Position numbers and translations under genes: made by a program
The notes under the pieces: generated by a model
The model's database searches: none
Seen by the model: the letters and a program-made list of their open reading frames with translations, nothing else
Told to the model about the DNA's origin: nothing
DNA from: Streptomyces sp. RB17
GTDB lineage: Bacteria; Actinomycetota; Actinomycetes; Streptomycetales; Streptomycetaceae
Length of the DNA: 64,000 nt
Assembly: GCF_009604455.1 (NCBI RefSeq)
Contig: NZ_WEGL01000004.1
Coordinates: forward strand, 62,001-126,000
Direction: 5' to 3'
Shown here: positions 23,957 to 32,387 of the stretch, in pieces
Layout: every line of letters starts with the position of its first letter
How positions within the stretch are numbered: position 1 is the first letter of the stretch

Positions 23957-25486
23957 TTACGGGCGACGGATCGCGTCGGCCGCGGCCGTGGCGGCGGGAC
24001 CGGCCGCCAGCTCGGTCTCCAGCAGCTGCTTGCCGAGCAGCTCGGGGTCCGGCAGCTCCATCGGGTACTCGCCGTCGAAGCAGGCGCGGCACAGGTTCGG
24101 CTTGGCGATGGTGGTCGCCTCGATCATGCCGTCGATGGAGATGTAGGCGAGCGAGTCGGCGCCGAGCGAGGTGCCGATCTCCTCGATCGTCATGCCGTTG
24201 GCGATGAGTTCCGCGCGCGTGGCGAAGTCGATGCCGAAGAAGCAGGGCCACTTCACGGGCGGCGAGGAGATCCGGATGTGGACCTCGGCGGCGCCGGCCT
24301 CGCGGAGCATGCGGACCAGGGCCCGCTGGGTGTTGCCGCGCACGATCGAGTCGTCCACGACGACCAGGCGCTTGCCCTTGATGACTTCCTTCAGCGGGTT
24401 CAGCTTCAGGCGGATGCCCAGCTGGCGGATGGTCTGCGAGGGCTGGATGAAGGTCCGGCCGACGTACGCGTTCTTCACCAGACCCGCACCGAAGGGGATG
24501 CCGGAGGCCTCCGCGTAGCCGATGGCGGCCGGGGTGCCGGACTCCGGCGTCGCTATGACGAGGTCGGCCTCGACGGGGGCTTCCTTGGCCAGCCGGCGGC
24601 CCATCTCCACGCGGGAGAGGTACACGTTCCGGCCGGCGATGTCGGTGTCCGGGCGGGCCAGGTACACGTACTCGAAGACACAGCCCTTGGGCTTCGCTTC
24701 CGCGAATCGGGAGCTGCGCAGGCCGTTCTCGTCGACGGCGACGAACTCGCCCGGCTCGATCTCGCGGACGAAGCTGGCGCCGCAGATGTCCAGTGCGGCA
24801 CTCTCGGAGGCGACCACCCAGCCGCGCTCCAGCCGGCCGAGGACCAGCGGACGGATGCCCTGCGGGTCACGGGCGGCGTAGAGGGTGCCCTCGTCCATGA
24901 AGACGAGGGAGAAGGCGCCCCGCACCTTCGGGAGGACCTGGTGGGCCGCCTCCTCGATGGTCAGCGGCTTGCCGTCCTCGTCGACCTGGGCGGCGAGCAG
25001 CGCCGTCAGCAGGTCGGTGTCGTTGGTGGCCGCGACCCGGGTGGAGCGGCTGTTGTTGTCGTTCGGCAGCTCGGCGACCATCTCGGCGAGCTGCGCCGTG
25101 TTGACCAGGTTGCCGTTGTGGCCGAGCGCGATCGAACCGTGCGCGGTGGCGCGGAACGTCGGCTGGGCGTTCTCCCACACGGAGGCGCCGGTGGTCGAGT
25201 AGCGGGCGTGTCCGACCGCGATATGACCCTGGAGCGAACCGAGCGAGGTCTCGTCGAAGACCTGGGAGACCAGGCCCATGTCCTTGAAGACGAGGATCTG
25301 GGAGCCGTTGCTGACCGCGATTCCCGCGGATTCCTGACCCCGGTGCTGGAGGGCGTAGAGCCCGAAGTACGTGAGCTTTGCGACCTCTTCACCCGGAGCC
25401 CAGACACCGAAGACGCCGCAAGCGTCCTGGGGGCCCTTCTCGCCGGGAAGCAGATCGTGATTGAGTCGACCGTCACCACGTGGCAC
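23957..25486 (-). CDS. purF: Amidophosphoribosyltransferase
   Basis: A 509-residue PurF, the first committed enzyme: PRPP plus glutamine gives phosphoribosylamine. After a propeptide of about 22 residues comes the catalytic Cys in ACGVFGVWAP, the Ntn-hydrolase nucleophile. The PRPP loop is VVVDDSIVRGNT. Cysteines in KWPCFFGID and CRACFDGEYP match the iron-sulfur ligands of the Bacillus-type enzyme. GTG at 25486 (MPRGDGRLNHDLL) fits the known Streptomyces N-terminus better than the longer frame. Operon with purM. Confidence 0.97.
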   Translation of the reverse strand: MPRGDGRLNHDLLPGEKGPQDACGVFGVWAPGEEVAKLTYFGLYALQHRGQESAGIAVSNGSQILVFKDMGLVSQVFDETSLGSLQGHIAVGHARYSTTGASVWENAQPTFRATAHGSIALGHNGNLVNTAQLAEMVAELPNDNNSRSTRVAATNDTDLLTALLAAQVDEDGKPLTIEEAAHQVLPKVRGAFSLVFMDEGTLYAARDPQGIRPLVLGRLERGWVVASESAALDICGASFVREIEPGEFVAVDENGLRSSRFAEAKPKGCVFEYVYLARPDTDIAGRNVYLSRVEMGRRLAKEAPVEADLVIATPESGTPAAIGYAEASGIPFGAGLVKNAYVGRTFIQPSQTIRQLGIRLKLNPLKEVIKGKRLVVVDDSIVRGNTQRALVRMLREAGAAEVHIRISSPPVKWPCFFGIDFATRAELIANGMTIEEIGTSLGADSLAYISIDGMIEATTIAKPNLCRACFDGEYPMELPDPELLGKQLLETELAAGPAATAAADAIRRP

Positions 25487-25686
25487 GCCACCGAGTGTAG
25501 GCGAGGTCGACCACTGGTCCGAATTGGGGATTCGTGCCCTCACCTACTCCGGTTTTGCCGATCAGCTTGTCGGCTTCCGCGTTTGCGCTGGTCAACGGAG
25601 TGTCCGGGGGCTCTGGGCGTCGGTGGCGGCGCTGTGGGCGGCGGTCGCGCGGCCGGTTGCCGGGTGCGCGAGTGAGGTGTCGCACA

Positions 25687-26145
25687 TCATCCGGGCGCGT
25701 TGCGGCTGAGGTGGATGTGGTCGCCGTCGCCGTCCGTGAGCGTGAGTTTCGCCTGGTCCGTCCGGGCGACGAGGGTGCCGGTGGTGAGCGCGCGGGCGAG
25801 TGCACGCTCGAAGTCCATCCGGTCCGGGCCGCAGGCCATCCGGGTCGTGCGCAGGTCGCCGAACGTGAGGTGGTCGCCGTGGACGGTGACCCGGGCGCTG
25901 AACTGGTTGCACCCGAGGTTGCCGGCCGCCTTGCCGCCCTCGTCGATGCGAAGGCGGGCGGAGGCGGGCGCGTGCCGGGTCGTAGCGCCGACGGTGAGGC
26001 TGTCGATACGCCAGTCGATGCCGGTCACGGGCTGGGGGACGGTCACCGCACCACTGTCCGCCCTCCCGCTGCCGCACGCCACTGTCAGCACGGCCAGCGT
26101 GGCGGCCACCGGCGCGAGGATCATGCGCTGCTTGTACCGGTTCAT
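25687..26145 (-). CDS. META-domain lipoprotein
   Basis: A 152-residue exported lipoprotein: basic start, hydrophobic stretch and lipobox VACG with Cys near residue 24, then a META domain (WRIDSLTVG, GNLGCNQFSARV and TTRMACGPDRMDFE, the last two being the family's typical GCN and TxMAC signatures). META proteins such as HslJ are linked to envelope stress and novobiocin tolerance, but no ligand is known. ATG at 26145. It runs in the same direction as, and 35 bases after, the maleylpyruvate-isomerase-like gene. Confidence 0.85.
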   Translation of the reverse strand: MNRYKQRMILAPVAATLAVLTVACGSGRADSGAVTVPQPVTGIDWRIDSLTVGATTRHAPASARLRIDEGGKAAGNLGCNQFSARVTVHGDHLTFGDLRTTRMACGPDRMDFERALARALTTGTLVARTDQAKLTLTDGDGDHIHLSRNAPG

Positions 26146-26180
26146 GGCGATTCGACGGTAGACCCGTCCTGCCGGTTCCG

Positions 26181-26978
26181 CTACGACATCAGCGGCAGCA
26201 GCCCCCCGATGTCCGCCCGCTCCCCACTGGCGCTCACCTTGGCCTCCTCCAGCGCGTCCTTCCAGCTCAGGCGGCCGGTGGCGAGCCGGACCCAGGTCAG
26301 CGGGTCGGTCTCCACGACATTGGGCGGGGTGCCACGGGTGTGCCGGGGCCCCTCGACGCACTGCACCACGGCGTACGGCGGCACCCGCACCTCGGTGGAG
26401 CCGCCGGGCGCCTTCACGGCGAGGGCGTCGGCGAGCAGCCGGGTGGCGGCGGCCAGGGCCTGGCGGTCGTACGGGATCTCCAGGCCGGGCACCGCGGTGT
26501 TCAGGTCGTCGGTGTGGACGACGAGTTCGGCGGTGCGGGTGACCAGGTAGTCGTCCAGGGGCAGCGCACCTGCGCTCGTCTGCAGGATCCGGCTGCCGGA
26601 GTGCTCGGCGAGCAGGGCGCGCATGGACCGGTCGATGTCCGTGAGGTAGGCGTCGAGGTCGGGTTGTCCGGCGGACAGGTTCCGGGTGAACTCGTCGATG
26701 GCGGCGGCGTTGGCCGCGGTGGCGAAGGGCCAGTCGAGCAGGACGGCGTCCGCCTTGGCCGGCTCGGGCAGGGCGAGCGAGCGGTGGACGGCGGTGAGCG
26801 CCATGCCGATGTGCGCGATCAGGTCCCGTACGGTCCACTCGCCGAGCCGGGTGGGCAGCGCGAGCTGCTCCTGGCCGAGGCCGCGCACGGCCTCCCGGAC
26901 GTTTCCGAACTGGGCCAGCACCGCGGCGCGGGTCTTGGCGGGGTCATAGCTGCGGGCACGCTTCTTCGCCGGTGGCAT
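26181..26978 (-). CDS. Maleylpyruvate-isomerase-like / sterol carrier family protein
   Basis: A 265-residue protein of the DinB-like fold. The N-terminal half has GEWTVRDLIAHIGMALTAVH, the metal-binding His pattern of mycothiol-dependent isomerases, and LVVHTDDLN as second site; the C-terminal third (TWVRLATGRLSWKDALEEAK) is the sterol-carrier-like portion seen in this family. Members use mycothiol or simply bind hydrophobic ligands; the substrate is unknown. ATG at 26978 (MPPAKKRARS) is preferred over one nine codons upstream. It begins ten bases after the stop of the small ORF at 26989. Confidence 0.8.
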   Translation of the reverse strand: MPPAKKRARSYDPAKTRAAVLAQFGNVREAVRGLGQEQLALPTRLGEWTVRDLIAHIGMALTAVHRSLALPEPAKADAVLLDWPFATAANAAAIDEFTRNLSAGQPDLDAYLTDIDRSMRALLAEHSGSRILQTSAGALPLDDYLVTRTAELVVHTDDLNTAVPGLEIPYDRQALAAATRLLADALAVKAPGGSTEVRVPPYAVVQCVEGPRHTRGTPPNVVETDPLTWVRLATGRLSWKDALEEAKVSASGERADIGGLLPLMS

Positions 26979-26988
26979 GGCGGTGAGC

Positions 26989-27261
26989 CTATGTCCTGAC
27001 CGCATGGTCCTTCAGGCCCTTTTCGATCAGCTCGAACGCCTGCAGCGCGCGTCCGGCGGCGTCGACGGTCTCCTCGATGAGCAGGCCGCCCAGTTCCCGC
27101 GCGCCCTTCCACCATCTCCAGGACTGCCGGCGCACCTCTCGGCACTGGACACGCTGTTCCTGTGCCGGGCCGGGCCGATGCCACCGTAGTAGTACGCCCC
27201 ACGGCCACTTGCGAACGCCGGCCACGAAAGCCGATGGTGCGATGGAACAGGCGGCGCGCAT
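26989..27261 (-). CDS. Hypothetical 90-residue protein
   Basis: A basic, tryptophan-rich product (RKWPWGVLLRW and SWRWWKGARELGG) with an amphipathic C-terminal half (GLLIEETVDAAGRALQAFEL). Codon third positions are GC-rich in the second half, which supports coding. The proposed ATG overlaps the base of the hairpin after purL, and its ribosome-binding site is poor, so a shorter gene with a later start is possible. It ends ten bases before the next gene, suggesting co-transcription. Not recognised. Confidence 0.45.
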   Translation of the reverse strand: MRAACSIAPSAFVAGVRKWPWGVLLRWHRPGPAQEQRVQCREVRRQSWRWWKGARELGGLLIEETVDAAGRALQAFELIEKGLKDHAVRT

Positions 27262-27266
27262 GACTC

Positions 27267-27294
27267 GGCCCCGCCTGTCGGAACAGGCGGGGCC
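27267..27294 (-). terminator. Terminator downstream of purL
   Basis: A 12-bp stem (GGCCCCGCCTGT with its complement) and 4-base loop, about 30 bases beyond the purL stop. No T-tract. Confidence 0.75.
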
Positions 27295-27324
27295 GTCAGC
27301 CTTGTCGGGGACACCGACTCCTGG

Positions 27325-29601
27325 CTACGCCAGCAGCGCCGGGATCGTCCCCTCGTGCGCCGCACGCAGCTCCTCCAGCGTGAGCGCGAACTCGCCCTGG
27401 ACCTCCACCACTGCTTGCGCGTCAGACGCCGTACCGTCCACGACGCCGATCCGCGTGGCCGGCAGCCCCCGCGCACCGCACATGTCGTTGAAGCGGACCT
27501 CCTCCGAGCGCGGCACCGCGACCATCGCGCGGCCGGCCGACTCGGAGAACAGGAACGTGAACGCGTCCAGGCCGTCCGGTACGACCAGCCGCGCACCCTT
27601 GCCGCCGAGCAGCGCGGACTCGACCACGGCCTGGATCAGGCCGCCGTCGGACAGGTCGTGTGCGGAGTCGATCATGCCGTCGCGGGAGGCGGAGATCAGG
27701 ATCTCGCCCAGCAGCCGCTCGCGCTCCAGGTCGACCTGCGGGGGCAGACCGCCGAGGTGGTCGTGGACCACCTGGGACCAGGCCGAACCGCCGAACTCCT
27801 CGCGCGTGTCGCCGAGGAGGTAGATCAGCTGACCCTCCTCCTGGAAGGCGACCGGCGTGCGGCGCGCGACGTCGTCGATCACGCCCAGGACCGCGACCAC
27901 CGGGGTCGGGTGGATGGCCGCCTCGCCCGTCTGGTTGTAGAGCGAGACGTTGCCGCCGGTCACGGGCGTGCCCAGCTGCTGGCAGGCGTCCGCCAGACCG
28001 CGCACGGCCTCCGCGAACTGCCACATCACGGCCGGGTCCTCGGGCGAACCGAAGTTCAGGCAGTCCGACACCGCGAGGGGTTTGGCGCCCGTCGTCGCCA
28101 CGTTCCGGTAGGCCTCCGCCAGGGCCAGCTGCGCGCCCGTGTACGGGTCGAGCTTGGCGTAGCGACCGTTGCCGTCCGTGGCGATCGCGACACCGAGGCC
28201 GGACTCCTCGTCCACGCGGATCATGCCGGAGTCCTCCGGCTGGGCGAGGACGGTGTTGCCCTGTACCAGGTGGTCGTACTGCTGGGTGATCCAGTTCTTG
28301 GACGCCTGGTTGGGGGAGGCGACCAGCTTCAGGACCTGGTCCTTCAGCTCCTCCGAGGTCGTCGGACGCGGGAGCTTGTTCGCGTCGTCCGCCTGCAGGG
28401 CGTCCTGCCAGTCCGGGCGGGCGTACGGGCGCTCGTACGTCGGGCCCTCGTGGGCGACCGTGCGCGGGTCGACGTCCACGATCTTCCCGCCGTGCCAGAA
28501 GATCTCCAGACGGTCGCCGTCGGTCACCTCACCGATGACGGTGGCGATGACGTCCCACTTCTCGCAGATCTCCAGGAAGCGGTCGACCTTCTCCGGCTCC
28601 ACGACCGCGCACATGCGTTCCTGCGACTCGCTCATGAGGATTTCCTCGGGCGAGAGAGTCGAGTCGCGCAGGGGGACGTCGTCCAGCGTCACGCGCATGC
28701 CGCCGGAGCCGTTCGACGCCAGCTCGGAGGTGGCGCAGGACAGGCCCGCCGCACCCAGGTCCTGGATGCCGACGACCAGCTTCTCCCTGAAGGCCTCCAG
28801 GGTGCACTCGATGAGCAGCTTCTCCTGGAAGGGGTCGCCGACCTGGACCGCCGGGCGCTTGCTCGGCTTGGCGTCGTCGAAGGTCTCGGACGCCAGGATC
28901 GACGCGCCGCCGATGCCGTCACCACCGGTCCGGGCCCCGTACAGGATGACCTTGTTGCCCGCCCCGGAGGCCTTGGCGAGGTGGATGTCCTCGTGCCGCA
29001 TGACACCGATGGCACCCGCGTTGACCAGCGGATTGCCCTGGTAGCAGGCGTCGAAGACGACCTCGCCACCGATGTTGGGCAGGCCCAGGCAGTTGCCGTA
29101 GCCGCCGATGCCCGCGACCACGCCCGGGAGCACACGCTTGGTGTCCGGGTGGTCCGCCGCGCCGAAGCGCAGCGGGTCGACCACGGCCACCGGCCGGGCG
29201 CCCATGGCGATGATGTCGCGGACGATGCCGCCGACACCCGTGGCCGCGCCCTGGTAGGGCTCGACGTACGACGGGTGGTTGTGCGACTCGACCTTGAAGG
29301 TCACGGCGTAACCCTGACCGACGTCGACGACACCCGCGTTTTCTCCGATGCCCACCAGCAGCGCATCGCTCTCGGGCGCCTTCTCGCCGAACTGGCGCAG
29401 GTGGACCTTGGAGGACTTGTACGAACAGTGCTCGGACCACATCACCGAGTACATGGCGAGTTCGGCACCGGTGGGGCGGCGGCCGAGGATCTCGACCACG
29501 CGCTCGTACTCGTCCTTCTTCAGGCCGAGTTCGGCCCAGGGCAGCTCGACGTCGGGGGTCGCGGCCGCGTGCTCGACCGTGTCCAGAGGCGTCCGGCTCA
29601 T
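27325..29601 (-). CDS. purL: FGAM synthase subunit PurL
   Basis: A 758-residue PurL of the small (Bacillus) type that needs separate PurS and PurQ. It makes FGAM from FGAR, ATP and ammonia delivered by PurQ. Seen: the N-terminal MWSEHCSYKSSK signature, VKVESHNHPS-like KVESHNHPSYVEPYQGAATG, and the internal ATP-grasp-unrelated PurM-like halves (GGRTGGDGIGGAS type at ARTGGDGIGGASILASE). The ATG overlaps the purQ stop by four bases (ATGA), the sign of coupled translation. Third gene of purS-purQ-purL. Confidence 0.97.
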   Translation of the reverse strand: MSRTPLDTVEHAAATPDVELPWAELGLKKDEYERVVEILGRRPTGAELAMYSVMWSEHCSYKSSKVHLRQFGEKAPESDALLVGIGENAGVVDVGQGYAVTFKVESHNHPSYVEPYQGAATGVGGIVRDIIAMGARPVAVVDPLRFGAADHPDTKRVLPGVVAGIGGYGNCLGLPNIGGEVVFDACYQGNPLVNAGAIGVMRHEDIHLAKASGAGNKVILYGARTGGDGIGGASILASETFDDAKPSKRPAVQVGDPFQEKLLIECTLEAFREKLVVGIQDLGAAGLSCATSELASNGSGGMRVTLDDVPLRDSTLSPEEILMSESQERMCAVVEPEKVDRFLEICEKWDVIATVIGEVTDGDRLEIFWHGGKIVDVDPRTVAHEGPTYERPYARPDWQDALQADDANKLPRPTTSEELKDQVLKLVASPNQASKNWITQQYDHLVQGNTVLAQPEDSGMIRVDEESGLGVAIATDGNGRYAKLDPYTGAQLALAEAYRNVATTGAKPLAVSDCLNFGSPEDPAVMWQFAEAVRGLADACQQLGTPVTGGNVSLYNQTGEAAIHPTPVVAVLGVIDDVARRTPVAFQEEGQLIYLLGDTREEFGGSAWSQVVHDHLGGLPPQVDLERERLLGEILISASRDGMIDSAHDLSDGGLIQAVVESALLGGKGARLVVPDGLDAFTFLFSESAGRAMVAVPRSEEVRFNDMCGARGLPATRIGVVDGTASDAQAVVEVQGEFALTLEELRAAHEGTIPALLA

Positions 29602-30302
29602 GCGTTGACCAGCTTCTTGAGGATCGAGGTGAAGAACGGGAGTCCGTCGGTACGACCCGTACCGACCAGCGGCTCGACGGCGTGCTCGGGGTGCGGCATG
29701 AGGCCGACGACGTTCCCGGCCTCGTTGGTGATGCCGGCGATGTCGTTGAGCGACCCGTTGGGGTTGCCGCGTTCATCGGCGACATCGTCGCGGGCGAGGT
29801 ACCGGACCACGACCCGGCCCTCGGCCTCCAGCTTGTCCAGCGTGTACCGGTCGGCGACGTACCGGCCGTCCATGTTCTTCAGCGGGATGTGGATCTCCTG
29901 GCCGGCGCGGTAGTCGCTGGTCCAGGCGGTCTCCGCGTTCTCCACCCGCAGCTTCTGGTCGCGGCAGATGAAGTGGAGGTGGTCGTTGCCGAGCATCCCG
30001 CCCGGGAGGAGGTGGGCCTCGGTGAGGATCTGGAAGCCGTTGCAGATACCGAGGACCGGAAGACCGGCCTTCGCCTGCTCGATCACGGACTCCATCACCG
30101 GCGAGAACCGGGAGATGGCACCGGCACGCAGATAGTCGCCGTAGGAGAAACCGCCGGGCAGGACCACGGCGTCGACCTGCTTGAGGTCCTTGTCCTTGTG
30201 CCACAGGGCAACCGGTTCGGCGCCGGCGAGGCGGATCGCGCGCTGGGCATCCCGATCATCGAGGCTGCCCGGGAAAGTGACGACGCCAATACGAGCGGTC
30301 AC
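29598..30302 (-). CDS. purQ: FGAM synthase glutaminase subunit PurQ
   Basis: A 234-residue class I glutamine amidotransferase. The nucleophile Cys is in GLPVLGICNGFQIL, and the His-Glu pair is in GLMPHPEHAVEP near the C-terminus. It hydrolyses glutamine and passes ammonia to PurL. Start is GTG at 30302, overlapping the purS stop by four bases. The N-terminus IGVVTFPGSLDDRDA is typical. Confidence 0.97.
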   Translation of the reverse strand: MTARIGVVTFPGSLDDRDAQRAIRLAGAEPVALWHKDKDLKQVDAVVLPGGFSYGDYLRAGAISRFSPVMESVIEQAKAGLPVLGICNGFQILTEAHLLPGGMLGNDHLHFICRDQKLRVENAETAWTSDYRAGQEIHIPLKNMDGRYVADRYTLDKLEAEGRVVVRYLARDDVADERGNPNGSLNDIAGITNEAGNVVGLMPHPEHAVEPLVGTGRTDGLPFFTSILKKLVNA

Positions 30303-30571
30303 TTGGCCGCCTCCGCGACTTCCGTGGCCTCTTCCACCTTGACGATGAAGTCCTCGATCACGGTGTTGGCGAGGAAGGATTCCGCGAGCTCGTGGATGCG
30401 GGCGAGCGCGGCCGCATCGACCGGCCCGTCAACTTCGAGTTCGAATCGCTTTCCCTGACGTATGTCCGAGATCCCTTCGAAACCCAGGCGCGGCAGCGCA
30501 CGCTGGACCGCCTGGCCCTGGGGGTCGAGGATCTCCGGCTTGAGCATGACGTCGACTACGACGCGTGCCAC
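30299..30571 (-). CDS. purS: FGAM synthase small subunit PurS
   Basis: A 90-residue PurS, the structural subunit that bridges PurL and PurQ. The pattern VVVDVMLKPEILDPQGQAV and FEGISDIRQGKRFELEVDG is typical. GTG at 30571 is chosen because GGGAG lies five bases upstream; a GTG two codons earlier is an alternative. First gene of the purSQL operon, divergent from lsrL. Confidence 0.95.
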   Translation of the reverse strand: MARVVVDVMLKPEILDPQGQAVQRALPRLGFEGISDIRQGKRFELEVDGPVDAAALARIHELAESFLANTVIEDFIVKVEEATEVAEAAK

Positions 30572-30881
30572 TGGCACTCCCGGTGTGTGGTGCTGAGCAG
30601 GTCCCTTCAGACTACCCGCACAAAATTTCTACGCGGGTAGAGTTGTAGGAAACTACGTGAGGCACATCACGATCGGGTGTCGAAGCCGTACCACCGCGAA
30701 AAGTTCTGGGAAAGTTCCCCAGTCCGCCCCGTTCACCTATTGTCTTCGGACACGCGGACGGATTTAGTCGGGCTTCACTTTGCATTGCCGAGCACTGTAC
30801 AAATGAATTGGCAATAGCCGATACTCGGCACGTCATCGCCGGTGAGCTGTATCGACGTGCCGCACGAAGGGACCGATATTC
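30572..30881. promoter_or_regulatory. Divergent promoter region of purSQL and lsrL
   Basis: 310 bases, the most AT-rich stretch in this part of the window (30610-30660 and 30760-30830), as expected for two divergent promoters. A GTAGTTTCC-like inverted element occurs near 30638-30656 (AGTTGTAGGAAACTAC). No gene is seen. Confidence 0.5.
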
Positions 30882-31199
30882 GTGGCGCAAAAGGTCGTGG
30901 TCACGCTCTTTGACGACATCGACGGCTCGGAAGCGGCGGAAACGATCGCCTTCGGACTCGACGGGAAGTCGTACGAGATCGACCTGAACGAAACCAACGC
31001 CAAGAAACTGCGCAAGGCGCTCGCGCCCTACGTCGAGGCCGGCCGCAAGCGGTCGCGGTCCGGTAAGGCGTACAAGCAGACGGAGGTCGCCCCCGACCCG
31101 GCGGCCGTCCGCGCCTGGGCCCAGGCCAACAAGATGGACGTCCCTGCCCGCGGACGCATCCCCAAGAAGGTCTACGAGGCGTTCAGCGCCGCGCAGTGA
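30882..31199 (+). CDS. lsrL: Lsr2-family nucleoid protein LsrL
   Basis: A 105-residue Lsr2-type protein. The N-terminal dimerisation strands (MAQKVVVTLFDDIDGSEAAE and GLDGKSYEIDLNE) and the C-terminal AT-hook-like DNA-binding motif (PARGRIPKKVYEAF, with the RGR core) are both present. Lsr2 proteins coat AT-rich foreign DNA and silence it. Streptomyces has two copies; the one beside the purS operon is the paralogue called LsrL (from memory of gene order). GTG start at 30882. Confidence 0.93.
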   Translation: MAQKVVVTLFDDIDGSEAAETIAFGLDGKSYEIDLNETNAKKLRKALAPYVEAGRKRSRSGKAYKQTEVAPDPAAVRAWAQANKMDVPARGRIPKKVYEAFSAAQ

Positions 31200-31255
31200 G
31201 GCGCAACCGGGAGCCGTTGCGAGCGGCCGCCCGCCTGAGCCCGCGAAGGGGCAGT

Positions 31256-31283
31256 CCTCAGGGTCCGTCAGCGGACCCTGAGG
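31256..31283 (+). terminator. Terminator of lsrL
   Basis: A 12-bp perfect stem (CCTCAGGGTCCG with its complement) and TCAG loop, 57 bases after the lsrL stop. Confidence 0.8.
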
Positions 31284-31404
31284 GCCGCGCACTTGGGCAT
31301 ACCGGGCACCAGGGGAAGCCGACTTGCGTCACCCCCCTGTTGATCAGCTAATGTCTGGGGCACGCCGAGGGGCCAGGCCGAAAGGCCGGAACCCCGAGGA
31401 GCGT

Positions 31405-31476
31405 GCGGGTGTAGTTCAGTAGCAGAACATCCCCCTTCCAGGGGGAAGGCGCAGTGTGCGATTCCTGTCACCCGCT
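31405..31476 (+). tRNA. tRNA-Gly (UCC anticodon), aberrant T-arm
   Basis: Acceptor GCGGGTG/CACCCGC pairs perfectly and the anticodon stem TCCCC/GGGGA frames CTTCCAG, giving a TCC anticodon. The D-arm is normal (AGTTCAGTAGCAGAAC). The T-arm is not: instead of a 5-bp stem and GTTCGAAT loop it reads CAGTGTGCGATTCCTGT, which pairs over only about three bases. Either a functional non-standard tRNA or a specialised one. A TTGCGT/TAATGT promoter-like pair lies at 31324-31354. Confidence 0.75.
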
Positions 31477-31558
31477 CCGGCACCGGTCGTCACGACCACT
31501 CTTGTGGATCAGGTAGGCTGGTGCTCGCACCGATCGGTGGGAGCCGGTCGGGAGCAGT

Positions 31559-31631
31559 GCGGACGTAGCTCAGTTGGTAGAGCGCAACCTTGCCAAGGTT
31601 GAGGTCGCGAGTTCGAGCCTCGTCGTCCGCT
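31559..31631 (+). tRNA. tRNA-Gly (GCC anticodon), copy 1
   Basis: A standard 73-base tRNA: acceptor GCGGACG/CGTCCGC, anticodon stem CAACC/GGTTG around GCC, T-loop GTTCGAGC. Identical to 32270-32342. Confidence 0.95.
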
Positions 31632-31637
31632 CGGGAT

Positions 31638-31668
31638 AAAAGCCCCGGTCCACTGGACCGGGGCTTTT
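31638..31668 (+). terminator. Terminator of tRNA-Gly copy 1
   Basis: A 14-bp stem AAAAGCCCCGGTCC and complement, 3-base loop, ending in TTTTT. Confidence 0.9.
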
Positions 31669-31847
31669 TCGTTGCCCGGGGATCCGCTCCGACCTCTGTC
31701 GTACCGAGCAGGACCCCGGCGTCGGGTGGAGGCCACGGGACGAGGAAGACGGGACCGGCGTCACTCCCCGAGTGGCCGGGCGGCCGTCGCAGCCGCCCGG
31801 ATCTTCGGATGCCGGGCCTCGGCGGTGTGAAGGCCGCCACATCTCTG

Positions 31848-32249
31848 CGTGTCGAACTGCCCGTCCGTCACATGCTGATCGTCACCGGGCGCGGGTGGCC
31901 CGGCCACCTGAAACGGGCGCTCGTGGCCGGTGCGCGCGGGTTCGCACCGAAGACCGTCAGTGCCCGGCGGCCCGCCGGGATCACGCGGGCCGTGCCTGCC
32001 GGAAAACGGTGGGCGGCCTCGGAGTTGGCCGTCGACGCGATCTCCGCCGGGGGACTGCTCACCGACCGCGCGGGAGGCCGAGGGGCTGGAGCCGGCGGCG
32101 GGCGGGGCGCCGGTCGCGGAGATCGGCGAGCGGTCCGCGGCGCCCCCGCGGACCGAGCGGGACCACCTCTTCCCGGCCGTCACGAAGCCCGGCGCGGAGA
32201 ACCGTCGCGCGGCAGTGCGTCTCACACGCGAAGGAGGTTGCTATAGTTG
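31848..32249 (+). pseudogene. Decayed NarL/LuxR response regulator (3' part)
   Basis: Between the two tRNA-Gly genes lies a recognisable but broken response-regulator tail. One frame reads HMLIVTGRGWPGHLKRALVA then GARGFAPKTVSARR (compare the usual VLIVTTFGRPGYLRRAMEAG and GFVVKDTPA of DesR-type regulators). Near 32065-32075 the match passes to another frame with REAEGLEPAAGGAPVAEIGE and AENRRAAVRLTREGG, the LuxR helix-turn-helix with several key residues changed. The receiver's phosphorylation half is missing and a frameshift separates the halves, so no functional protein is expected. The missing 5' end should lie upstream if the tRNA duplication cut it off. Confidence 0.6.
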
Positions 32250-32269
32250 CTCTCGCGCCACGGCGCAAC

Positions 32270-32342
32270 GCGGACGTAGCTCAGTTGGTAGAGCGCAACC
32301 TTGCCAAGGTTGAGGTCGCGAGTTCGAGCCTCGTCGTCCGCT
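32270..32342 (+). tRNA. tRNA-Gly (GCC anticodon), copy 2
   Basis: Identical in all 73 bases to copy 1. TATAGT about 30 bases upstream (32241-32246) looks like its -10 element. Confidence 0.95.
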
Positions 32343-32347
32343 CGGGA

Positions 32348-32380
32348 AAAAGACCCCGGTCCACTGGACCGGGGTCTTTT
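32348..32380. terminator. Terminator of tRNA-Gly copy 2, facing purC
   Basis: A 15-bp stem (AAAAGACCCCGGTCC and complement) with ACT loop and T-tracts on both strands, eight bases from the purC stop. It can serve both convergent units. Differs from the copy 1 terminator by only one or two base pairs. Confidence 0.9.
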
Positions 32381-32387
32381 CGTGCTG

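Noticed and set aside
27355..29913. A long plus-strand frame opposite purL
   Set aside because: Antisense shadow; PurL motifs are complete on the minus strand.
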